Assembly (NCBI GenBank): GCA_905116865.2
Contig: CAJHNH020002557.1
Location: forward strand, 1,133,033-1,197,032
DNA: 64,000 bases
Reading direction: 5' to 3'
Origin: Candidula unifasciata
Taxonomy: Eukaryota > Mollusca > Gastropoda > Stylommatophora > Geomitridae
The position numbers and the translations under genes were made by a program. Below, one piece after another: positions 1-13,094 of the stretch. The notes beneath the pieces are model-generated. The model ran no database searches and was not told where the DNA came from. It saw nothing but the letters and a program-made list of their open reading frames with translations. Numbering within the stretch: position 1 is the first letter of the stretch; every line of letters begins with the position of its first letter.

Positions 1-30
1 TGGATATGCCAGCGCAGAGAGTTAAGTTAC

Positions 31-159
31 CTGGACCCACCAGGACTGAAGGGGAGGGGCTAACACAAGGAGTCGAGCACCTGGAGGCGCTAAGGTCCAC
101 CTGCTCCAACAGCCTGACAAGTTCGGCCGCTGTGGGACCTGCCTGGGTCATCTGTTTAT
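31..159 (-). CDS. KCTD3: KCTD3-like exon 19, last exon in the window
   Basis: Encodes [20 protein letters not shown] and [15 protein letters not shown], matching KCTD3 EELLKLLDQCDLSTSRC. The acceptor is CGGCAG and the donor GTAACT at 29-30. At least one further exon with the C-terminus lies outside the window. Confidence 0.9.
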
Positions 160-3100
160 CTGCCGGAGGACAAGAACACCCACAATAAGCATCTCAAACT
201 AACTCAGTCAAACAGGAAAGTGTCACTACCACAACGAAGAAAAACCACAATGGTATTCACCAGGGTTATTCCACTGGTGGCAGGCTGAATCCGGGCGTCA
301 TAGGCCTAGCAAGTGGCCCGCGGATCATTAGTCAACAACAGGGTGTCATCTATCAGTCAACAACAGGGTGTCTATTAGTCAACAACAGGGTATCTATCAG
401 TCAACAACAGGGTGTCTATTAGTCAACAACAGGGTGTCATCTATCAGTCAACAACAGGGTGTCATCTATCAGTCAACAACAGGGTGTCTATTAGTCAACA
501 ACAGTGTGTCTATTAGTCAACAACAGGGTGTCTATTAGTCAACAACAGGGTGTCTATTAGTCAACAACAGGGTGTCTATTAGTCAACAACAGGGTGTCTA
601 TTAGTCAACAACAGTGTGTCTATTAGTCAACAACAGTGTGTCTATTAGTCAACAACAGGGTGTCTATTAGTCAACAACAGTGTGTCTATTAGTGTGTCTA
701 TTAGTCAACAACAGGGTGTCTATTAGTCAACAACAGGGTGTCTATTAGTCAACAACAGGGTGTCTATTAGTCAACAACAGGGTGTCTATTAGTCAACAAC
801 AGTGTGTCTATTAGTCAACAACAGTGTGTCTATTAGTCAACAACAGTGTGTCTATTAGTCAACAACAGGGTGTCTATTAGTCAACAACAGGGTGTCTATT
901 AGTCAACAACAGGGTGTCTATTAGTCAACAACAGGGTGTCTATTAGTCAACAACAGGGTGTCTATTAGTCAACAACAGTGTGTCTATTAGTCAACAACAG
1001 GGTGTCTATTAGTCAACAACAGGGTGTCTATTAGTCAACAACAGGGTGTCTATTAGTCAACAACAGTGTGTCTATTAGTCAACAACAGGGTGTCTATTAG
1101 TCAACAACAGGGTGTCATCTATCAGTCAACAACAGGGTGTCATCTATCAGTCAACAACAGGGTGTCCATTAGTCAACAACAGGGTGTCTATTAGTCAACA
1201 ACAGGGTGTCATCTATCAGTCAACAACAGGGTGTCCATTAGTTAACAACAGGGTGTCATCTATCAGTCAACAACAGGATGTCCATTAGTTAACAACATGG
1301 TGCCTATTAGTCAACAACAGGGTGTCCATTAGTTAACAACATGGTGTCCATTAGTCAACAACAGTGTCCACTAATTAACAGCAGGGTGTCTTTTAGTCAA
1401 CAACAAGGTGTCCTTTAGTCAACAACAGGATGTTCTTTAGTAAACAAAAATATGGATCTAGCATTATATGCCTGGTATGCCACTGGCAAGAAAACAAAAA
1501 AGTACATGTAAAAAACCTGCAGCCACAATGAGAACACCTACTTTTATCAACTTGCTTGTACAGGTCTAGAGCTGTTGTCAGGTCCCACATCTAGAAAACA
1601 TCCAACATCAAAGTTTGTAAATGTATTTTCAGGTCAGCCGGGTCAAGAACCAGCATCATAACAGATAAGCCACATGCGCTCCATCCCCATCTTTGGCAGC
1701 CAGCGCAGAGTACCAATTCTGATGGAACCGGCAGCAGTCTCTGTTTATGTCTTGCTATTTCACTGAAAGTTGGCCAGATCTCCTGGTCATTTCCATTGCC
1801 TCATTCTCTACAGATTGTAACGACCTATATACACTTCTGAATTGCTTACTCATTCCCCCAAGTCAAGGGTTCACAATCCCCAAAGTCATTTGGCTATACC
1901 CTGTGTCAGAGCACACCCCTAGACAACAGCCAAAGACACAAGCAAAGGAACATTGCAGGAGGAGAAGAAGAATTGAATAACTTCTGACCACTGGTCATGC
2001 AGCTGAGAATCTTCACTATAAAACATAATTTTTTTTTCTCCAAAACCATCTGGTGAGGAACTAAACAGAAACCATGGCTGAACCACAGGGAATTTATATC
2101 TTCACAATATCAATTTATTTTCTTCCTAGTGTTCCTCGGCTGTAAACTCTGGCGGAAGGCTCCGGTTATTCATCCACTTCTGGACTTCAGCCTTGTTCCA
2201 GAGCCTACACACTTGAAAAAAAAAAAGATCTGTTTTTACAGATCTGGCTTATTGATATGCAGTCTGTTGCTTCTTTGCTGATCCGGCAGTTGTACTTTGA
2301 CTTCGTAGGAAAACTCCCCCCCCCCCCCCCCCCAAATGAGGCTCTAGAACCCACAAAGGGTTATTGTATCTTTGAAACATTATTATATTTTAGGTCACAC
2401 TTCCTTGGATTAATTTCCTGTAGATTTCATACAAATTCTTCATCTCACTGCTAGAATAATTCATGTACTGACTGAGCCTGACAGAAATGAAGGAAACATG
2501 CAAACACCAGAAGAGATTCTACCACATGTAAGGGCTGTACCTGAATGCTGCCGTTAGCATGTCCAGTGAATAGATACCTCCGTGGGCAGGATCCCATTCT
2601 GTTGGAGCCCTCACATTCATGGACGCAGAAAGAGCTTATTGTGCTGCCATCTACGGAACGTATCACACAGATTCTGTAGGCAGAAATGAGAAATATGTTA
2701 TATCACACAGATTCTGTCGGGAGAAATGAGAAATATATGTTATATCACACAGATTCTGTCGGGAGAAATGAGAAATATATGTTATATCACACAGATTCTG
2801 TCGGGAGAAATGAGAAATATGTTATATCACACAGATTCTGTCGGGAGAAATGAGAAATATATGTTATATCACACAGATTCTGTCGGGAGAAATGAGAAAT
2901 ATGTTATAACACACAGATTCTGTCGGGAGAAATGAGAAATATGTTATAACACACAGATTCTGTCGGGAGAAATGAGAAATATAATATCATCACAAAGAGA
3001 AATGAGAAATATATTATCATCACACAGATTCTGTCGGGAGAAATGAGAAATATGTTATAACACACAGATTCTGTCGGGAGAAATGAGAAATATAATATCA

Positions 3101-6100
3101 TCACAAAGAGAAATGAGAAATATATTATCATCACACAGATTCTGTTGGGAGAAATGAGAAATATGTTATATCACACAGATTGTGTCGGAAGAAATTAGAA
3201 ATATGCTATATCACACAGATTCTGACAGGAGAAATGAGAAATATGATATCAGTACAAGATTCTGGCGGGAGAAATGAGAAATATAACATCATCACATAGA
3301 TTCTGTCAGGAGAAATATGTTATATCAGAAAGATTCTGTCAAGAAAAATGAGAAATAAGCTATATCACAAAGATTCTGTCGGGAGAAATTAGAAATATGT
3401 AATATACCACAGATTCTGTAGGGAGAAATGATAAATATGCTATACCACAGATTCTTTTGGGAGAAATGAGAAATATGTTATATCACACAGATTCTCCAGC
3501 CCTAAGTGCTTTCATAGCCACTGCATCTTCAATTTATTGTACCCACATTCAACCTCTGCCTTGTTTTCCATGGTGTTTGAAATGGCCTCAATACCTCAAC
3601 TCCCAGGACAGGATGCAGTTTATGAGCCAATTCTTCTTGATGTTCAGATCATGCAGGATGTCGATGTTTTTCTTTCTCTTGACCCATGGCATGCAGGATG
3701 TCGATGTTTTTCTCCCTCTTGACCCATGGCATGCAGGATGTCGATGTTTTTCTCCCTCTTGACCCATGGTATGCAGGATGTCGATGTTTTTCTTCCTCTT
3801 GACCCATGGCATGCAGGATGTCGATGTTTTTCTTCCTCTTGACCCATGGTATGCAGGATGTCAATGTTTTTCTTTCTCTTGACCCATGGCATGCAGGATG
3901 TCGATGTTTTTCTTCCTCTTGACCCATGGTATGCAGGATGTCGATGTTTTTCTTCCTCTTGACCCATGGCATGCAGGATGTCGATGTTTTTCTTCCTCTT
4001 GACCCATGGCATGCAGGATGTCGATGTTTTTCTTCCTCTTGACAAATGGTATGCAGGATGTCGATGTTTTTCTCCCTCTTGACCCATGGTATGCAGGATG
4101 TCGATGTTTTTCTTCCTCTTGACCCAAGGTATTCTAATAATTTTTCTGTAGCCTTTCAGTTCAAGGAGTAGCCGTAGTGTAGCGGCTAGACGCTCACGTG
4201 CGGATCGGAAGGTCAACGGTTTGCTCCCTTCTTTTTTTAAAGTGACCCTGACTCTCGGGTTGACCCAACCTTGAGCGGGTACCGGGTGCAGTCCAGGGAA
4301 GTAAAGGCGGCCGGCCTGATGCCGACATCATCCATCTTGTGTTAATTGATCTATAAAAATATAGGTCTAGCCCTATATGCCTAAAGACTGAACCCTCACA
4401 TCTTTGAAAACATCCGAGCTGCTGTTTCTGGCTGCCCAATTCTTCAGCCAAACATAACTAACTATACATTCTACTCACTGACCTGTGTCCACTGGAGCTC
4501 TGTCTGATAAACAGCTGGTCAGTGTTGGAGACAACTTTCTGCACAAACAGTTGCTGGTCATCCTGCTCCCCAAAAGGACCTGTATAGTTGTAGAGGAGAA
4601 GAGAAGAAGACTGGTGATTCAGTTTCAGCGATAGGGAACTTTTTCTTTCTTTCTTTCTGATAAGAGTTATTTGGATACTTATAACACCATTACACTCAGA
4701 GGAAAGGCAAGACAGACTTTTAACCAGATTGTGACCGGTACCATCAGTATTGGAACTCTGCGCTGGCTGCTGAAGATAAGGATGGATCAAGCATGGGAAT
4801 GCCCCGAATGCTGTGATGTCAATTCTTGACTCAACTCAACATCATCAATATCCTGTGTTGCCATTCTATGTCACATAGGGCTCACAATCTATTTCTCAAT
4901 TCTGTTCTGATCTGTGGAATCCTTTCAACATCAAGAGTGGAATTCAGTTCACCACTTTGTGTTTTTCTCCTCAACATTCATATTAGGTGTTTTTTTCGGA
5001 TGTACTCGTTTCCTCAGCCCTTTATTTCCCATTGTAGTGCCTGTCTGGTAGATTCTCTGCTGGTTTCTTCTCAGGATATGTCCAATATAATGCCATGATC
5101 TTTGTCTTATACCTGTTGTTACCAACAGTTGCCAAAACATTTCTCTTATTTCTTCACCCCTGTTGAATTTATCAGTACTGATGTGCAGCTGCATAAAAGA
5201 AGACTGGTGATTCCGTTCACAGATAGGGGAACTTTTTGTGTGTCTGACTAAAGTTATTTACATAATAATATCATCCATGGGACTGCAGAAATATCAGAGA
5301 CACTGAAAAGTACTTTATAGGAAGCGAAGAGAAGTGCTCGTTCCAGATCTCTTTTTGCCCTGACATCGCGAGGCATTCCAGGAGTAGAGAAAAGATGATG
5401 AAGATCCATAGGACACACAAAGTTATCAACTTCAAGATCAGCCTGCTCTATTGGGTCAAACATTAAAACTGGGTAAGAGCTTCTGGCCAAGATTCAACAC
5501 TTAAGGGAAAGGCGAGGCTCACATACATACAATGAGACTATTCTTTGGCCAAAGGAATTAAAACTCTGCACTTGCTACTGAAGATCGGGGCAGTGCGCTT
5601 ATGGAAATATCCTGAGTGCTGTGATGTCGACTCTTAATTCAAGATTTATTTCAGTAAACTATGTGATTATTATATTTTTTCACACTTTTACACCCCCACT
5701 AAAAACAAGATAAACAAAGAAACTAAAACATTCTTTAAAGTGAAACCCACACACCAGACTTAAAAAGAAAGTAAAGACAAACTCAGACTTCCAAGAGAAA
5801 GTCAAACAACAGACTTACCAAAATCATTACCAGCGGCATAACTAACAAGTGGATCCACATCATCCAGGGACACGATCTTGAATGAGGCAAGCGGTGTGGA
5901 ACCAGGCTGTGTAGAGATCATGCCTCGAAACCTGGTCACAATCCAGGTCCTCACATGGTTGTACTCAGCACAAACTGGCAACAAACACAAACAGATGTAG
6001 GTATATGATACGAATATTTAAGGAACTTCAAACTAAAACCTTGAAAATATGATAGGAATTACAATAACCATGCCATAGTCTTGTAGCCTGTCAATATTGT

Positions 6101-9100
6101 TATTAAGGCTGTAAAGAGTGTTAAGCATGTGCTACAGTGCAGATGAACACAGTTATATCGAAATGAGCGTATAAAGATAGCTGCCTCTGATGTCGTTTTT
6201 TTTTTTTTACATGCACCAAAGAGAAGCCGCATTCTGTTACCCCTTTTCTGACAAATGAAGGGGTAAAACCTTTAGATATACATTGGTGAATGAAGGTCCT
6301 GTATAGGCATGCATGCCTTTCAGTCCTGCAATCAGCAGTTTTCCTAAACAAGCCACTCAATGGCTGCAACTGACTCTGGAGTTGCAACCAGGTATGTTGC
6401 ACCCTGTCATGAACAGTCTCAAAGAAGTCACAGTGTTCTAAAACTTCCTACTCCACTCATACATCTGCTTGACTGACAGCCTGCCTGTACAGGATATGTA
6501 AGTAACTTTAAACAAAAAATATAATATCACCAAACTGCCCAGCATCAAGTTTGTTTTCCTTGGTCTCCCTCTGCCTACACTTCCTCCATAATTTTTAGAG
6601 ATCCTATAACAATAACAAGCATATCTGATACTAGATGGTTCTCAGACAGCAGGACTTTGGTGACTGGGCTGCATGTTCCTCTGCCCCTACCTCTCCCAAA
6701 GAAGATCTATAACAATAACAAGCATACCTGATACCAGATGCTTCTCAGACAGCATGACTTTGGTGACTGGGCTGCGATGGACAGTGAATGTCTGGAACAG
6801 CTGAGGCCCATGACCCACTGTCTCTGGGTGTTGAACTATCACCCTAACAGTTCCTGAGCTTGTCCCATAAGCGATCTCTATCCAGTTACCACTCAAACCT
6901 GAGGATAATTTACACAGGGAAAAAGTTGATACTTTCATGGGATGTCATTGCTGTAAATTAAATAAAGGACCCTTCTCCCCGCCTTCAGGCACATTGGGCT
7001 GGACCTATATTTTGAAAGACCAATAGAGCACTCGGTGGATGATGCAGCCAACATCACGCTGGCCACTTTTACTTCCCAGGGACTTTTACCTAGTATCCAT
7101 TTAAGGCTGGGTCAACCTGGGAGCCAAAATTTTTTTTTTAAGAAAAAAAAGTCTTGCTCAATTCAGATTTGAACCCATGACCATCAGATCCATAGGCGAT
7201 GGCCTAGTCACTATACCATGGCGGCTCCCATGTGAATTCTGTATATTTCAAATATATATGAGGTGAGGTGACCAGCAGCTTCCTGTGCCACTGTTTCCTC
7301 CAGCAACTTAAAAGATCATTTATCGTTTATGATAATGTAAGATGAAAGCAGAACATTTACCCCTTTCACCCCGTGTACTTTAAAAAAAAATAGGTCATGA
7401 TCCTGTTAGTATTTCCAAAAACAAAATGTAAAAACAACAAAAAAATTGTACAAAGCTCATTAATAAATTTGTTAACAATGTATTTATTGATTTTTAAATT
7501 TTATTTTCGACATATTAAAAAGACATATGAAAGGAGTAATCAATAAAACATTTGCAAGGCGAGGCATTAAGCTCAACAATCCATTGGGCCTTTAAAAAAA
7601 AACACACACACACGTATCGGGTGACTCATGCACTGACCCTGTGACCTTAACCACAAAAGCTTATGAGAAAATCTGTCATTTAGCACAAAGGAAAACCCTT
7701 CTTAATGCTAGTGTTAGGTAATTTATGAATATCATGACTTCCTGAACATTTGCACAGGCACAAACTCAGCCAATTTCATGAACTAAACATCTCATAAACA
7801 GATGCCGATAGGGAAGTAAGAAAGGTAACGTTTGCTGGAAGTGTTGGTTTTCAGCCTCTCCAGCTGAAAAGATTAAGAAAGATAAACTGTTATTTGTTCA
7901 TGTGAATTATCATCATCAAATCAGCAAGTCTTTTACAGAACGTCGCTCTCTTCACGGCACGCCTGAAAGTATCCCTTTCCCTAGCCAGCTCTCCGGCCCC
8001 ATGTGCTTTCAATGCTAATGCATCTTCAATGTCTTGTATCCATCTTCTTGGTGGTCGACACCTGCCTCGCCTTTCACAAACTGCACCTTCCATCACCGTC
8101 ATGTGAACAGAAGAGATAAGTAAGTGGATGGCTCAGCTGTATGGATGAGGCAACGACCACTAAATAACACTGACCTGATCTGTTATTCTCGTGATCACGT
8201 GAGACTGTGAAACACGACATCTTAGGCTTATCGACACAGTAATATCTGGTAAGTATGAGACCAACTTACTTGTCTTTGGAGTCAAGTAGACACTGAGGGC
8301 AGTGACCATGTCGGAGGCTGGGTCGGTGTACAGCTTGGTCACCAGCAGATCGTTGTCCTTCATGCGCAGGGGAAACTTCTGCATGTCTGTCGACAGAAAT
8401 CCAGTCTTAGAAACAACCTGGCATACTAGTCTTTTATCATCAGAAATAAGTTAAAAGTTAGTTTCGTATCCTTTACAGGACGTTGCAGAACCAACCCCAA
8501 CAGCCCCTGGCTGTTGTGTGGTTTTTCTAGACAAATTTACGTCCAGTAGTTTGCCATTGCTTTCTTGATACCACTGTCGAAACCAATGCAAGGCATATGG
8601 CCTGCAGCTGGGATCGAACCCAGCATTCCAGCATTACGAAGCGTTGGCATCGACTTAGCCACAGAGCCAACACCAGAAGAAGACAATAATCAAATCAATC
8701 AGAAAGTCACCAACATTTGCACAAGAGTACCATATTATGGACAGATCAGAACAAGTCATCTGCGCTTCAGAACAGGGCACAATAGACTTTTGCAGCAACA
8801 TGTACACAAAATACAAGACTGCAGAATCAGATTGGTGCCTTAGACTACAGATTAAGACCTCCAAGACTGCCCTAAATACAACATGTCTTCTTCTTTGTAA
8901 TTCACCCGAGGTAAACTCTGGCAGAAAGTTCAGGTTGTCGGTCCATCTCTGGACTTTAGTCTTGTCCCAGAACCTCAGTGTTGCATGCACATCCGTTTTA
9001 CTGATCTAACTCAACTATATGCAGATTGTTGGTCACCTGCCTTTCAGGCAGATGCACTCCTTGAAGAAGGCCCCCTCTCCTACTACATGCCTGTCAGGGA

Positions 9101-12100
9101 GGCAGTGGGTCTGCTCATATTTTCCCTCCACAATGGGGCCCTGGAACCCACAAAGGGAAATACAACTTATTGAGGCAAACTTCCAGCCAAGAGAAACACC
9201 AACAGAAGCCATTGAGACAAAACTTCCAGCCAAGAGAAACACCAACAGAAGCCATTGAGACAAAACTTCCAGCCAAGAGAAATACCAACAGAAGCCATTG
9301 AGACAAAACTTCCAGCCAAGAGAAACACCATTGAAGCCATTGAGACAAAACTTCCAGCCAAGAGAAACACCAACAGAAGCCATTGAGACAAAACTTCCAG
9401 CCAAGAGAAATACCAACAGAAGCCATTGAGACAAAACTTCCAGCCAAGAGAAACACCAACAGAAGCCATTGAGACAAAACTTCCAGCCAAGAGAAACACC
9501 AACAGAAGCCATTGAGACAAAACTTCCAGCCAAGAGAAACACCGACAGAAGCCATTGAGACAAAACTTCCAGCCAAGAGAAACACCAACAGAAGCCATTG
9601 AGACAAAACTTCCAGCCAAGAGAAACACCAACAGAAGCCACTGAGACAAAACTTCCAGCCAAGAGAAACACCAACAGAAGCCATTGAGACAAAACTTCCA
9701 GCCAAGAGAAACACCAACAGAAGCCATTGAGACAAAACTTCCAGCCAAGAGAAACACCGACAGAAGCCATTGAGACAAAACTTCCAGCCAAGAGAAACAC
9801 CAACAGAAGCCACTGAGACAAAACTTCCAGCCAAGAGAAACACCGACAGAAGCCATTGAGACAAAACTTGCAGCCAAGAGAAACACCAACAGAAGCCATT
9901 GAGACAAAACTTCCAGCACCAAGACAACAGAAAACACAACAGAAGCCATTGAGACAAAACTTCCAGCCAAGAGAAACACCGAAAGAATCCATTGAGACAA
10001 AACTTCCAGCCAAGAGAAACACCAACAGAAGCCATTGAGACAAAACTTCCAGCCAAGAGAAACACCAACAGAAGCCATTGAGACAAAACTTCCAGCCAAG
10101 AGAAACACCAACAGAAGCCATTGAGACAAAACTTCCAGCCAAGAGAAACACCAACAGAAGCCATTGAGACAAAACTTCCAGCCAAGAGAAACACCAACAG
10201 AAGCCATTGAGACAAAACTTCCAGCCAAGAGAAACACCAACAGAAGCCATTGAGACAAAACTTCCAGCCAAGAGAAACACCAACAGAAGCCATTGAGACA
10301 AAACTTTCAGCCAAGAGAAACACAGACAGAAGCCATTGAGACAAAACTTCCAGCCAAGAGAAACACCAACAGAAGCCATTGAGACAAAACTTCCAGCCAA
10401 GAGAAACACCAACAGAAGCCATTGAGACAAAACTTCCAGCCAAGAGAAACACCAACAGAAGCCATTGAGACAAAACTTCCAGCCAAGAGAAACACCAACA
10501 GAAGCCATTGAGACAAAACTTCCAGCCATTGAGAGAAACACAAGAGAAAAAAGAAGCCATTGAGACAAAACTTCCAGCCAAGAAAAACACCAACAGAAGC
10601 CATTGAGACAAAACTTCCAGCCAAGAGAAACACCAACAGAAGCCATTGAGACAAAACTTCCAGCCAGAGAGTCAAAACTACCAGAGAAGCCAAGAGACAA
10701 AAAACAGCCAAGAGAAACACCAACAGAAGCTATTGAGACAAAACTTCCAGCCAAGAGCCAAGAAACACCAACAGAAGAAGCCATTGAGACAGAAGCCATT
10801 GAGACAAAATCCAGCCAAGAGAAACACAGACAGAAGCCATTGAGACAAAACTACCAGCCAAGAGAAACACCAACAGAAGCTATTGAGACAAAACTTCCAG
10901 CCAAGAGAAACACCAACAGAAGCCATTGAGACAAAACTTCCAGCCAAGAGAAACACCAACAGAAGCCATTGAGACAAAACTTCTAGCCAAGAGAAACACA
11001 GACAGAAGCCATTGAGACAAAACTTCCAGCCAAGAGAAACACCAACAGAAGCCATTGAGACAAAACTTCCAGCCAAGAGAAACACAGACAGAAGCCATTG
11101 AGGCAAAACTTCCAGCCAAGAGAAACACCAACAGAAGCCATTGAGACAAAACTTCCAGCCAAGAGAAACACCAACAGAAGCCATTGAGACAAAACTTCCA
11201 GCCAAGAGAAACACCAACAGAAGCCATTGAGACAAAACTTCCAGCCAAGAGAAACACCAACAGAAGCCATTGAGACAAAACTTCCAGCCAAGAGAAACAC
11301 CAACAGAAGCCATTGAGACAAAACTTCCAGCCAAGAGAAACACCAACAGAAGCCATTGAGACAAAACTTCCAGCCAAGAGAAACACAGACAGAAGCCATT
11401 GAGACAAAACTTCCAGCCAAGAGAAACACAGACAGAAGCCACTGAGACAAAACTTCCAGCCAAGAGAAACACCAACAGAAGCCATTGAGACAAAACTTCC
11501 AGCCAAGAGAAACACCAACAGAAGCCATTGAGACAAAACTTCCAGCCAAGAGAAACACCAACAGAAGCCATTGAGACAAAACTTCCAGCCAAGAGAAACA
11601 CCAACAGAAGCTAAACTTTACAGGCTACTGAGTGAATTAAAAACAAAAAGACAGTGAAATCTACAATAGAGGCAACATTTCAGATGTAGATAATCTATTT
11701 TAAACGAACAAAAGAAGAAGCCGGACAGCCACAATGGATAAATGAACACAATGTCTTTAAAATAAAACTCCCATTACTACTTGTATTTATCATTTTTGCA
11801 GTGTAGGGGGAAGCTGGGGGTCTTTGAGTCTGAGGATTTAAGGTCGCATGGTTAGTGCTGTCCCCAGGGAACCAGGGAAGGTACAGCTTAGGATTATATT
11901 TTTGCCCCCGACAGGAAAAAAAGTCCCTAACCTTACCGAGGATTGGAAGCAGGGTCTCCCGCACGAAAGCCCTTTATTCTCAACTGTTCAGCCAGCCATT
12001 CCTCTTTTATCTCTTACGGGCAGAAAAAAGTATACAGCATCTGTTTATTAGTACCCGACTGGCAGAGGACTGTAAGTTAAAACCAGCCTGGTCAGCCATG

Positions 12101-13016
12101 ACAGGTGCCTCGGTATAGTCTTACAGGCCCTTAACCTACAGACACTGTTCCCTGTCCTCAGTCCTAGATCCCTCTGGGCCCTTATTGGGCTTATAGGTCA
12201 CCTCCGGACTCACCGACAACCAACTGTAATTTCATGACAGACAAAAGAAAGATTGGTCCTCATCACCTGTGATGGACAAACAACAACAATTTAATTATAA
12301 CTTCTTTGCAGGTTGAACAGGCATTTGGAATTTGCTTAGTTGACTTGACATCCAGGATAAGACTTTTGAGGTCTCTGAGGGTGATCAAGCTTTTAGCTAG
12401 CAGGTGGGAAGGGGAAAACAGCAGACAACAGCGTCCTCACAGCATAGGCAAAGTTCAAAGTTGTATGGCTACAGAAAAACAAGCTAACAGAAACAGTATC
12501 TGTGTATTTCTGTGTTGCACAAGATTTCTCAGGACTGCATCTGTTTCAATGTTCTGTTTTATGTGTCTCTGGTCTTATTTCTATGTTGTGTCTGTTTTCT
12601 GTATTCATTTCTATAATCTGTTTCACAGTCTTGTATGTTTTTCAATACTGTGTCTGTTTTCATTTTCTGTTTCTTCTTCTGCTTTCGTTCGCTTGAAATA
12701 GATTATCTATATCTGCAATGTTGTCTCTACTTTCTCTGTTTCTCTATCCTATGTCTGTTTCTATTTTCAATTTCTCATTGCTGTGTCCGCTTCTCTATGC
12801 TGTTTCTGTATGATGTGTATGTTGTGTCCACTTCTCTATGCTGTTTCTGTTTCACTATGTTGTCCGTTCTGTTTTTCCATGTTGTGTCTGTTTTTCAGTT
12901 TTGTGTCTGCTTCTCTGTGCTTTATGTTAGCATGTGTTATTACTCTCTGCTTTTCTCTGTCTGTGTATAAATGTTGACAGGGAGGGAGGGAGAGAGGGAG
13001 GGAGGGAGAGAGGGAG

Positions 13017-13094
<78 letters not shown>

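Noticed and set aside
329..1447. CRISPR-like appearance of regular repeats
   Set aside because: The 22 bp units are directly contiguous without unique spacers, in a eukaryotic intron.
3644..4216. 190-codon minus-strand frame of [18 protein letters not shown] repeats
   Set aside because: Reading of the 40 bp minisatellite, with the start inside a SINE; no gene signature.
8565..8672. tRNA gene on the minus strand with GGGTTCGATCCC
   Set aside because: The same sequence with the same flank recurs at 34955-35145, so it is a SINE head.
9033..10799. A 588-codon minus-strand open frame with repeated [20 protein letters not shown]
   Set aside because: It is a by-product of the stop-free 43 bp minisatellite; all three minus frames are open, there is no homology and it lies in an intron.
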